From Flavobacteriales bacterium (GTDB lineage: Bacteria; Bacteroidota; Bacteroidia; Flavobacteriales_D; Sanyastnellaceae), in contig PKDZ01000025.1 in the NCBI GenBank assembly GCA_002862785.1, positions 1 to 41,414 on the forward strand: a stretch of DNA of 41,414 nt, written 5' to 3'. Position numbers and translations under genes: made by a program. The notes below the pieces were generated by a model. It did not search any database and was not told where the DNA came from. It saw nothing but the letters and a program-made list of their open reading frames with translations. Numbering within the stretch: the first letter of the stretch is position 1; the number at the start of each line of letters is the position of its first letter. Of this stretch, positions 34,217 through 40,700 are shown piece by piece.

Positions 34217-34723
34217 ATGGACATGAAGATGCTTTGTGCCGCCTCGCTCGCGGTGTGCCTGTTGGGATGGACCGGCTGTGCGACTGGAGATGCTCCCTCC
34301 TCCAAATCGTCTCCTGCGTTGGAGGAAAACATCACCTTCTACGGGGAGGTGATCGACACTGAAGGTGGGCTCGATGGCCCGGCCCTGCGCAAGGCGCTGA
34401 GTCTGACAGACGGTCGCACACAGGTCCGGTTGGAGGGTGAGATCACCGCCACCTGTCCCAAAAAGGGGTGCTGGATGGACGTGGCCTCTGGGGGGGACAC
34501 GGTCTTTGTCCGTTTTCAGGATTACGGATTCTTCGTGCCCACGGAAGGCGCCGAGGGCAAGCGGACCATCGTAGAAGGCGAGGCCTTCTTTGACACGCTG
34601 AGCGTCGCAGATCAGCAGCACTACGCTCAGGATGCGGGGTGGTCCGAAGAAGACATCGCGGCCATCACCGAACCGACGTACGAGTTGGCCTTCATGGCCA
34701 CGGGCGTCATGATCGAAGACTGA
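34217..34723 (+). CDS. DUF4920-family lipoprotein
   Basis: A 168-residue lipoprotein (signal ending LGWTGC, C21) matching the DUF4920 domain typical of Bacteroidota: an N-terminal FYGEVIDTEGGLDG, then the core TATCPKKGCWMDV with C80 and C85, VFVRFQDYGFFVPTEGAEGKRTIVEGEAF, and a C-terminal YELAFMATGVMIED. The Cys pair resembles sites for metal binding or redox, but the function is unknown. It is translation-coupled to the next gene by TGATG (one shared base), which suggests the small CxxCH protein is a partner. The cluster ends with purU. Confidence 0.85.
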   Translation: MDMKMLCAASLAVCLLGWTGCATGDAPSSKSSPALEENITFYGEVIDTEGGLDGPALRKALSLTDGRTQVRLEGEITATCPKKGCWMDVASGGDTVFVRFQDYGFFVPTEGAEGKRTIVEGEAFFDTLSVADQQHYAQDAGWSEEDIAAITEPTYELAFMATGVMIED

Positions 34724-35163
34724 TGCGGACGCGATTGGTTGTCGGCCTTCTGATGACGGGCGTGGCGCTGGTCTTCGCCCGATGTGGAGAAGGGGAGGCC
34801 TCTGCCGACCCGCGCCTGGCTCCGGCGCAACCGAATCCGAGTTCGCCGTTGGCGGAGTCGATGCGGGTGCTGGATGCCGAGCTGCTCGAGTTTAGGGGAT
34901 GTCTGATCGAGGGTGAAAGCCTCGATGACGCCCGCTTCTCAGAATACCGATTTACGGAATTGGAGCCCACCGACAGCACCATGTTGGTGGACGGATTCCA
35001 AGCCTTGTCGATGGCCTTCGAGCGCCATGTGGCTGAATTCAACGCTGCGCCTGATGCAGAGAAGTACGCCGCCGTGGTCGGTGGGTGCGAAGCCTGCCAC
35101 ATGCGGTCTTGCCCGGGTCCGCTCGAGCGCATCGCCAAACGACACCTTCCCGATGGCCAATGA
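34723..35163 (+). CDS. Exported protein with a C-terminal CxxCH haem motif
   Basis: A 146-residue protein with an N-terminal hydrophobic leader ending in a Cys (VFARC, C21, a weak lipobox), a helical middle, and a C-terminal C122-E-A-C125-H126 motif: GGCEACHMRSCPGPLERIAKRHLP. A CxxCH close to the C terminus of a helical domain is the layout of class II c-type cytochromes, and the spacing here fits a small single-haem cytochrome. The axial Met cannot be fixed; M47, M87 and M97 are candidates. The ATG at 34723 shares a base with the DUF4920 stop, and its own stop overlaps the purU start by 11 bases. Alternatively the Cys bind a metal without haem. Confidence 0.65.
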   Translation: MRTRLVVGLLMTGVALVFARCGEGEASADPRLAPAQPNPSSPLAESMRVLDAELLEFRGCLIEGESLDDARFSEYRFTELEPTDSTMLVDGFQALSMAFERHVAEFNAAPDAEKYAAVVGGCEACHMRSCPGPLERIAKRHLPDGQ

Positions 35164-36031
35164 AACTGTGGACCGGTTCCGGGTCCTCCTGTCCTGTCCC
35201 GACCGTCGGGGCATTGTGGCCGAAGTCAGCCGACTGCTCGCCCAGCAGGGAGCCAATGTGACGGCGGCGGCCCAGTTCACCGACCCCGCCTCTCACCAGT
35301 TTTTCGTCCGCTATGAGGTGGAGACCCATTCCGGCTCTGTCACGCCCACCTCGCTCCAGATTGGATTGGCTTCCGGGTTGGCGGACCTTCTGCAGCAGCC
35401 AAATGCGGAACTTCTTGTGCGCCGGGCGGATCACAAGCCACGCGTCGCCCTCCTCGCCTCCAAGGCCAGCCATTGTCTGGTGGAGGTCCTGCAGCGTTGG
35501 CGAACCGGAGAATTGCCATGCGACATCGTGTGTGTCATTGCCAATCATCCGCACATCGAGGAGTTCGCCGGATGGTTCAAGGTGCCGTTCCATCATGTGG
35601 ACTTTCCGGTGGGCGAGAAAGCGGTCGCCTTTGCCGAAGTAGAGTCCATCCTGCAACGGGAATCGATCGACGTGACCGTGCTCGCCCGGTTTATGCAAAT
35701 CATTCCCGACTCGATGGCCGAAGCGCACCGCGGCCGGATGATCAACATTCACCACAGCTTCCTGCCTTCCTTTGTGGGGGCCCGGCCCTATGAGCAGGCG
35801 CACGCCCGGGGGGTCAAGCTGGTGGGGGCGACGTGTCACTATGTGACGCCCGAGTTGGATCAGGGCCCCATCATCGACCAGGAAGTCGTTCGGATTTCCC
35901 ACCGGGATTCCGCCGCGGATTTGCGCCGCAAGGGCCGCATCTGTGAGCGGGAGGCGCTGGCGCGCGGCCTTCGGCTGCATCTCGAGGACCGCGTCTTCGT
36001 CCATGGCAACCGGACCGTCGTCTTCGACTGA
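35153..36031 (+). CDS. purU: Formyltetrahydrofolate deformylase
   Basis: A 292-residue enzyme that hydrolyses 10-formyltetrahydrofolate to formate and tetrahydrofolate, supplying formate for PurT-type purine synthesis and balancing the one-carbon pool. An N-terminal ACT domain (about 8-90; RVLLSCPDRRGIVAEVSRLLA) is followed by a formyltransferase-type catalytic domain with N198-I-H200 in MINIHHSFLPSF, and D236 in ELDQGPIIDQEV. Further PurU segments are CDIVCVIANHP, LARFMQIIPDSM, GARPYEQAHARGVKLVGATCHYVT and EREALARGLRLHLEDRVFVHGN. The ATG at 35153 gives the usual length. It overlaps the CxxCH gene by 11 bases, so the two are co-transcribed. Confidence 0.93.
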   Translation: MANETVDRFRVLLSCPDRRGIVAEVSRLLAQQGANVTAAAQFTDPASHQFFVRYEVETHSGSVTPTSLQIGLASGLADLLQQPNAELLVRRADHKPRVALLASKASHCLVEVLQRWRTGELPCDIVCVIANHPHIEEFAGWFKVPFHHVDFPVGEKAVAFAEVESILQRESIDVTVLARFMQIIPDSMAEAHRGRMINIHHSFLPSFVGARPYEQAHARGVKLVGATCHYVTPELDQGPIIDQEVVRISHRDSAADLRRKGRICEREALARGLRLHLEDRVFVHGNRTVVFD

Positions 36032-36078
36032 TCTCGTTTTCCCTTCTTCTCCGTGCTGGTCCTCGGACGAAACAGGGC

Positions 36079-36136
36079 AAAAAAAGAAATCCGCACCGTC
36101 CAGTCCGGGCGAGGCCCTTTCCTTCGTGTGCGGATT
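36079..36136 (-). terminator. Strong minus-strand terminator with no protein gene in front of it
   Basis: A 9-bp perfect stem (36088-36096 and 36128-36136) with an inner GGGC/GCCC hairpin in its loop. It is followed on the minus strand by TTTCTTTTTTT (seven T at 36079-36085). No minus-strand protein gene ends nearby; the closest is the exported protein ending at 37000. It therefore most likely ends the candidate non-coding RNA at 36079-36853. Confidence 0.7.
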
Positions 36137-36853
36137 CTTCCGGGCAAGAACCACCCTGGGGTGTTCTGCTCACAGGGGAACGGGGGGGTTCCCTGCGCTG
36201 CGCCGTTCTACGGGCGCCCCGAACCTTCGGATGTTGGTCGTGGCTTGGTCGATGACCAACGTTTATCCCGTCAGCACCCGGACGACCGGAGTCGTCTCAG
36301 TCCACCCGGTTTCCCGTGTGGGTCAGACGAACAGCGTGAACTGTCCGCCTCTAGCTGTCGGGGACGCTTTGCCTTGCGGCAGCCTTTCCCTTGATCCGTT
36401 GGCTACACTCCCTGTCCCGAGGGGCGGGGAATGCCGGCCTCCGTCGCCTGTCAGCTGGAGGCCTTCCGTTTGGCTCCGGTAAACCAGTTCCAACACCGTC
36501 CACTCTCCGAGGAAAGGTCGTCCGCTCGCGCGGCCGACGCCTTGTTGCCGAAGCAACCCGGCCGAAGCCGGTGGCGGGGGTGCCTCTTTCGTTCCGGATT
36601 GGGACAAGTCCCTCTAGGCGCCGGGCCCCACCCATTCTCAGGGTGCCTTCTCGTCCGAGGACGGCTCGAAATCGCCTTCGCGACTCCGGTCAGGTGCTCT
36701 TTCGATCACTCTCCTCCAGGTTGCCCTGTCGGTTTCGACGCCATTCGGTTGCCCGTCCCTCCCGGAGGAAGACCCTCAGCCGAAGCGTTGGGTTGTCGTC
36801 GCTGACACCACAAGGGTGGGGCAGAATTTTGGATTGACCTGCATCGTCAGGTC
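36079..36853 (-). ncRNA. Candidate large structured non-coding RNA (about 0.75 kb)
   Basis: This gene-free region contains at least 15 short hairpins. Minus-strand loops include two adjacent C(UUCG)G tetraloop hairpins (36544-36557, 36558-36571), GAAA (36302-36321), GCAA (36370-36381) and GCGA (36517-36538). Others are at 36147-36167, 36176-36193, 36219-36230, 36245-36259, 36281-36296, 36436-36463, 36601-36612, 36629-36645 and 36836-36853. Extra-stable UUCG and GNRA loops appear in this sense only when read on the minus strand, which agrees with the terminator. Open frames here in both strands are Arg/Ser/Pro-rich, as expected of GC-rich non-coding DNA. I did not find the GAGGAAAGTCC or ACAGAA cores of RNase P, nor a tmRNA tag or tRNA-like end. 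The 5' end is a guess, somewhere between 36836 and 36930. Confidence 0.55.
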
Positions 36854-36882
36854 TGAAGTGTTTCACAACGAAAACACAAGGG

Positions 36883-36902
36883 TTTTCCACATTTGTGGAT
36901 AC
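36883..36902. promoter_or_regulatory. Inverted pair of DnaA-box-like 9-mers
   Basis: TTTTCCACA (36883-36891) and TGTGGATAC (36894-36902) face each other. Each differs by one base from the consensus DnaA box TTATCCACA. Together they make a TCCACA-TT-TGTGGA palindrome just upstream of the candidate RNA. Two boxes alone do not make an origin; they may be a regulator site or a 5' hairpin of the RNA. The remaining bases 36903-36999 hold nothing recognisable. Confidence 0.3.
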
Positions 36903-36999
36903 CGCGTTTCCCTCTCGGCAACGCACCGTGAAAATACAATCTCCCCCGCTCCGAACCATGGCCCGAGGCGGGAGAGAGGCGACGTCTACAAAAAAGGTG

Positions 37000-37191
37000 T
37001 CAGTGCGTCACGACGAACCGGGCGCTGCCGTGCTTCACGCCCTGCGTGCCGTCCAGCGCGGAGAGGGTCCAGCTGATTTCGCTGCCCCATAGGGCGGTGG
37101 TGGTGGAGATCTCGGCTTCCAGCAGGCACTCGTCCTGGGCTTGGATGGCCAGTCCTGCGAGGAGCAGGACGGAAAGGAGAAGGTGGCGCAT
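37000..37191 (-). CDS. Small exported protein (63 aa)
   Basis: A 63-residue protein with a clear signal peptide (MRHLLLSVLLLAGLAIQAQ) followed by a short mature part starting DECLLEAEISTTTALWGSEISW and ending SARFVVTH. The mature part looks like the first beta strands of a larger secreted domain, so it may be a truncated copy rather than a complete small protein. The frame extends 13 codons further upstream, but the ATG at 37191 gives the normal leader. No homologue is recognised. No hairpin terminator was seen, although a TTTTTT run follows the stop. Confidence 0.5.
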   Translation of the reverse strand: MRHLLLSVLLLAGLAIQAQDECLLEAEISTTTALWGSEISWTLSALDGTQGVKHGSARFVVTH

Positions 37192-37254
37192 GGATCTCAG
37201 ATCGAAATCAAAACCAGAGTGGTCATGCAAAGTTGCGTCGAACAGAAAAAATCG

Positions 37255-37749
37255 TCATTGAACGGAGTCGGCCTGTCCAACGAAGTTGGCTTGTAGGATG
37301 CGTCGGAGGTAGTTGGCCTGCCCCGTATGGCGGGAAAGGTGGCCACTCAATTGAATGAGGAAGAAGCGGACCGTCCGTCCGGCGTGGTGTGGGGGAGGTG
37401 ACGGCATGAGCGCGTCCAATCGTTTGGGGTCCAAGTTGGCCAGTGCGGCCTCCACGGCGTCCTGGGCCCGTTTGATTTCAGCGAGGATCTCTTCCTTGGG
37501 CAGGGGACGTCCCGAAAACTCGTGTTCCCGTTGCCGCACATAGCCATCGTCGCCAAGGTGGTGTCCGATGAAGTGGCGCAGATTGCCGCACAGGTGGACG
37601 GCGAGGGTGCCGACCGAATTGGTGACGCCGGGCACGCTTTCCCAAAGGAGGTCATTCGGGGTCGCCTGCACCTCTGCTGCCAGAGCGCCGAGGTCGCGCG
37701 TGAGGATGTGGCGGAGGTGATCGAGTTCGGGAGGGGTCCTGTCGGTCAT
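37255..37749 (-). CDS. DinB-family protein (DUF1572-like)
   Basis: A 164-residue four-helix-bundle protein of the DinB/YfiT superfamily. His residues suitable for metal binding lie in the expected places (VHLCGNLRHFIGHHLGDDGY near residues 50-70, and LIQLSGHLSRHTGQANYLRR near 130-150). Several superfamily members are thiol-dependent transferases, for instance using bacillithiol or mycothiol, but many have no known substrate. The ATG at 37749 is fixed by its ATGA overlap with the upstream sulfotransferase stop; the longer frame is not used. No thiol-synthesis gene is present in the window. Confidence 0.82.
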   Translation of the reverse strand: MTDRTPPELDHLRHILTRDLGALAAEVQATPNDLLWESVPGVTNSVGTLAVHLCGNLRHFIGHHLGDDGYVRQREHEFSGRPLPKEEILAEIKRAQDAVEAALANLDPKRLDALMPSPPPHHAGRTVRFFLIQLSGHLSRHTGQANYLRRILQANFVGQADSVQ

Positions 37750-38765
37750 GCGGCCAAGTTCGTTCGTCCGGGGCAGGATTCTGAACAACCTTTGATCACA
37801 AGAGGAGCGGACAGGGAGCCCCACTGCTCGAGGGTCTTCCGGTCGATGGCGGCCACCTGCCGCGCGGTCAGTTGATCCTTCCAATCGTCGGTCCGACCGG
37901 AACGGAAAAAGCGCTCGGCATTGAAATGAAAGGTTCCCGGATTCTGGAGGATGGACTGCTTCATTGTGTTGAATTCGGTGGCGGCTGCCACTGCGTTGCG
38001 CTGCTCTTCCGTGAGGCGACTCTTGCCGAACAGCGCCTGTTCCAGTTGGCAGACGGACTCGACCTTGTGCTCCACGAGGTCTTCATAGCGCAGGATGCAG
38101 ACCTGGTCGGGGCAGACGCCATGTTGCCCGGAGTCAAAATAGGCCTGGACGTGCTTGTGGTAATCACCGAAATAGAGGTCGCCCGTGAGAAACAGGTCCA
38201 CAAACTGCTCGAGGGAGAGGTCGGGTGAGACTCCGAGCGTCGGGTGTTTCTTGTAGAAGTGGAATTGGGAGATGGCGGCGCCCTTTGGATCCCGGTAGGT
38301 CATGACCAGCTTGGTCTTGGGATGGAGGCGGCGAACGGGCAGTTCATCCACGTTGGCGTGCGTGTAGAATACCCGGGGTTGGCCTTTTGTCTGTTCGAGG
38401 AATTCGAGGAAGGCCTCCATTCCGTGTTGGGAGGCGGTGACCTCGGGCCAAGGGACGGCGCCTTTCCCGATGTCGCCCTCCCCGGCGGGATGGCCCGCTG
38501 GGAGTGCGCCCGCTTCACGGAGGATCTCGACGATGAACTTCTTGGTGAGGTGGGTGCCCACTTTTTGATGGGTGCAGATGAGGATGTCGTGCTCCGTGGT
38601 GTCCCACGTCTTCCGGAGGGCCCGCATGGCATCCGGGTGGATGAAGGCGGGAATCATCCGGCCATTGGCTCGGGCATGCAGGAAGCCGAGATCGGGGCAC
38701 AACGGGGACTCGGGGGCGACGGGGAGGGGGATGTGGGACATGCGGCAATCCTTTGGAATTGGCAA
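37746..38765 (-). CDS. Sulfotransferase (PAPS-dependent, cytosolic type)
   Basis: A 339-residue protein of the Sulfotransfer_1 family, which moves a sulfuryl group from PAPS to a hydroxyl or amine of a small molecule. The 5'-phosphosulfate-binding loop is LICTHQKVGTHLTKK (62-76), in the place of the usual TYPKSGTTW. The 3'-phosphate-binding region reads LVMTYRDPKGAAISQFHFYKKH, and RYEDLVEHKVE follows. The C-terminal motif RSGRTDDWKDQLT matches the family's R-x-G-x-x-x-DWK pattern. The architecture is like eukaryotic cytosolic sulfotransferases. Starts at 38765 and 38741 are both possible. It is coupled to the DinB gene. The acceptor is unknown; a secondary metabolite, lipid or sterol-like compound is possible. 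Confidence 0.85.
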   Translation of the reverse strand: MPIPKDCRMSHIPLPVAPESPLCPDLGFLHARANGRMIPAFIHPDAMRALRKTWDTTEHDILICTHQKVGTHLTKKFIVEILREAGALPAGHPAGEGDIGKGAVPWPEVTASQHGMEAFLEFLEQTKGQPRVFYTHANVDELPVRRLHPKTKLVMTYRDPKGAAISQFHFYKKHPTLGVSPDLSLEQFVDLFLTGDLYFGDYHKHVQAYFDSGQHGVCPDQVCILRYEDLVEHKVESVCQLEQALFGKSRLTEEQRNAVAAATEFNTMKQSILQNPGTFHFNAERFFRSGRTDDWKDQLTARQVAAIDRKTLEQWGSLSAPLVIKGCSESCPGRTNLAA

Positions 38766-38896
38766 AGTGCGCGGCTTCCCTGGATGCCTGGTTGACGTTC
38801 GTCATCCGATGTGATGACAATGAACAAGTCAGTCGATTGTGAAGCGTTGGGGGCCAAAGGGCATGGGCCTTGGTCCATTTGCCCGAAGTTTGAAGC

Positions 38897-39679
38897 ATGC
38901 GCGTTTCGATCTCCTTTCTGCTGATGACCGCCAGTGTTCTGACCCTCGGCCTGCCTTGGATGCAGGCGCAGGATGTGGATGTGTGTCCTGGTGGATGGGA
39001 GGCGGTCGCGCGCGCGCATCTCCTCACCAGCTTGGATGGGGATTTTGAGACCGCAGCGGCCTTCGTGCTGGAAGATGAGCGGCAGGCTTGGTTGGAGTGG
39101 CAGAGCTGGAAACAGGAGAAGTTGACGCGGACTCTGACCGGCATGGCGCCCGAGTTGCAGGAACGCCAAGCGGCGGAAATGGCCCGACAGCGTCAGCAGT
39201 TCGCGGTGTCCCATTGCCTCTGCGAGCAAAAGGAAGAGGGCGGCTATCGGGTCCGGATTGATCCGGATGGCCGGTCTTTTTGGGGGCTTAACATGCAGCA
39301 CGGTCCCGAGGCGGGTTGGCAGGTGGAGACGCGGCATGTCCTGCTCAATGGAGAGCAAAGGCGCATGGTGACCGCCTTCATGCGCGCCGTGGATGAGCGG
39401 CGTTGGGAGGAGGCTGAGGCGTGGATGGCCGAGGAGGCGATGCCGCGTTTCAAGGAGTACCAGCTGGAAGTGGAGACCTTCCTCAAGGGCAGTGCCTTCC
39501 TGAGTGAGACCCGAAAGCAGCAGTCGACCTTGCGGGAGACCGAGTGGGAAGATGTCATGTTGTGGGCCGAACGCGAGCCCGATGGGGTGGTGGTCGTTCA
39601 CGCGGAATTCCGGACGGCGGCCTCCTTGTCCTGTGAAATGCGCGAGTTGGACGGTGTCTGGCGGACCTTGATGCGATGA
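38897..39679 (+). CDS. Exported protein of unknown function (260 aa)
   Basis: A 260-residue protein with a signal peptide (about 1-24, ending MQAQ) and a mature part that looks helical and acidic/Arg-rich (DDERQAWLEWQSWKQEKLT, RQAAEMARQRQQFAVSHCLC, EERRWEEAEAWMAEEAMPRFKEY). The C-terminal strand-like end is VVVVHAEFRTAASLSCEMRELDGVWRTLMR. There are two internal Cys pairs (C30 and the C-x-C at about 107-109, CLCEQ). I do not recognise a family. It overlaps the following GreA-like gene by four bases (ATGA), suggesting co-transcription and possibly a linked role. The 131 bases upstream contain nothing recognisable. Confidence 0.6.
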   Translation: MRVSISFLLMTASVLTLGLPWMQAQDVDVCPGGWEAVARAHLLTSLDGDFETAAAFVLEDERQAWLEWQSWKQEKLTRTLTGMAPELQERQAAEMARQRQQFAVSHCLCEQKEEGGYRVRIDPDGRSFWGLNMQHGPEAGWQVETRHVLLNGEQRRMVTAFMRAVDERRWEEAEAWMAEEAMPRFKEYQLEVETFLKGSAFLSETRKQQSTLRETEWEDVMLWAEREPDGVVVVHAEFRTAASLSCEMRELDGVWRTLMR

Positions 39680-40131
39680 GCCCGGACCGCAACACGGTGG
39701 TCGCGGCCTTTCGCACGGCTCTCGATCATGCACTGGTCGAAGCGCGGAGTGCCATGGAGGAGTTGTCCTCTAGCCTTGGCAAGGAGACCAAGAGCACGGC
39801 CGGGGACAAGCACGAAACGGGCCGGGCCATGGTCCAAAGAGAAATGGAACAGGCCGGAGAGCGGCTGGCCCGATGCGAGGCCTTGTGCGCCATGGCCACC
39901 CGGTTGGACCTTGACCGTGCCCGCGACGAGGTTGGGCCCGGGGCCATTGTGGTCAGCGGTCAGGCCCGCCTGCTGATTGGCGTGGGACTCGGTCCCTTCG
40001 AGGTTCCGGGGTTGGGCCGGTTCCAGGCCATTTCGGCCGACGCGCCGATTGCGGGGGTGTTGTCCGGGGCGACCGAAGGCGAGGTCCGGGAGTTTCGAAG
40101 CCAACCGTGGACGATCGAGTCGCTCACCTGA
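39676..40131 (+). CDS. GreA/GreB-like protein
   Basis: A 151-residue protein with an N-terminal coiled coil and a C-terminal beta-rich domain resembling GreA/GreB elongation factors, but shorter and diverged. The motif STAGDKHETGRAMVQREMEQAGERL (about 40-64) is typical of a Bacteroidota-specific group of Gre-like proteins often mislabelled as 3-oxoacyl-ACP synthase. The C-terminal part (GAIVVSGQARLLIGVGLG, FQAISADAPIAGVLSGATEGEVREF) matches the FKBP-like Gre fold. Gre factors rescue backtracked RNA polymerase by transcript cleavage; whether this group does so is unknown. It is coupled to the exported protein upstream by ATGA. The 113 bases downstream hold the next promoter. Confidence 0.7.
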   Translation: MSPDRNTVVAAFRTALDHALVEARSAMEELSSSLGKETKSTAGDKHETGRAMVQREMEQAGERLARCEALCAMATRLDLDRARDEVGPGAIVVSGQARLLIGVGLGPFEVPGLGRFQAISADAPIAGVLSGATEGEVREFRSQPWTIESLT

Positions 40132-40197
40132 GCCGGGCGTCCACGACGTTGGGGTCAACCTCGAGCCCTTCGTGGACAAAGTCGTGAACCGCCGGGG

Positions 40198-40227
40198 TTC
40201 TAGCCCCGAGGCGAACCGCTACCTTCG
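40198..40227 (+). promoter_or_regulatory. Promoter TTC-N19-TACCTTCG before the cold-shock gene
   Basis: TTC at 40198-40200, then 19 bases, then TACCTTCG at 40220-40227, 18 bases before the start codon. Apart from one base in each box this fits TTG-N19-TAnnTTTG. A hairpin CGGGG-TTCTAG-CCCCG (40193-40208) overlaps the -33 box. The short leader gives little room for a 5' regulatory RNA. Confidence 0.55.
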
Positions 40228-40244
40228 CGCCAAAATTCACTGAT

Positions 40245-40697
40245 TTGGGACGATCACAGGAAACGTTCGGCAAGCGTGAGCGGGAAGCGAAGCGCGCCAA
40301 GAAGAAAAAAGAGAAGGAGCTCAAGAAGCAGGAGGCCAAGGCCAACAAGCGGACCTTGGATAGCCCGGACATGATCGCCTATGTCGATGAGTTCGGTCGC
40401 ATTGTGGACGAGCCGCCCGATCCCACCGAACGCGAGGAGATCAACCTGGAGGACATCCAGATCAGTGTGCCCAAGGATGAGGACATGCCGCCGGAGGACA
40501 AGACGCGCCGCGGCAAGGTGACCATGTTCAATCCTGACAAGGGCTTTGGATTCATCCGTGACCTGGACAGCGGCGAGAGCATCTTCGCCCACGTCACCAA
40601 CATGAAAGAAGAGGTCGAGCAAGGGGACAAGGTCACCTTCGAGGTGGAGCAGAGCCACAAGGGGCCGTCCGCCATCAAGGTCACGATCGTCAAGTGA
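40245..40697 (+). CDS. Cold-shock-domain protein with Lys-rich N terminus
   Basis: A 150-residue nucleic-acid-binding protein. The N-terminal third is strongly basic (KREREAKRAKKKKEKELKK), followed by an acidic linker with DMIAYVDEFGRIVDEPPDPT, and a cold-shock domain at about 86-150 with the RNA-binding motifs KGFGFI (99-104) and SIFAHV (112-117). This architecture (MGRSQETF start, basic tail, CSD) is common in Bacteroidota. The likely start is TTG at 40245, because the family's usual MGRSQETF start appears directly after it and no ATG is close by. It should bind single-stranded RNA or DNA, for example as an RNA chaperone. It ends three bases from the convergent partial gene. Confidence 0.85.
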   Translation: MGRSQETFGKREREAKRAKKKKEKELKKQEAKANKRTLDSPDMIAYVDEFGRIVDEPPDPTEREEINLEDIQISVPKDEDMPPEDKTRRGKVTMFNPDKGFGFIRDLDSGESIFAHVTNMKEEVEQGDKVTFEVEQSHKGPSAIKVTIVK

Positions 40698-40700
40698 CGG

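Noticed and set aside
36391-36837. Open frames of about 90-150 codons on both strands in the hairpin-rich region
   Set aside because: All are Arg/Ser/Pro-rich without hydrophobic periodicity or family motifs, and several strands are open at once, which is typical of GC-rich non-coding sequence.
36079-36853. RNase P RNA or tmRNA as the identity of the structured region
   Set aside because: The conserved GAGGAAAGTCC and ACAGAA cores of RNase P and a tRNA-like end, TpsiC arm or tag reading frame of tmRNA were looked for on both strands and not seen. The region is also longer than usual RNase P.
36883-36902. Chromosomal replication origin
   Set aside because: Only two imperfect DnaA-like boxes and no dnaA, dnaN or other origin genes in the window; kept only as a low-interest observation.
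40132-40244. tRNA-like T-arm hairpin (CGGGG-TTCTAG-CCCCG at 40193-40208)
   Set aside because: No acceptor stem, D-arm or anticodon arm can be built around it; it overlaps a promoter instead.
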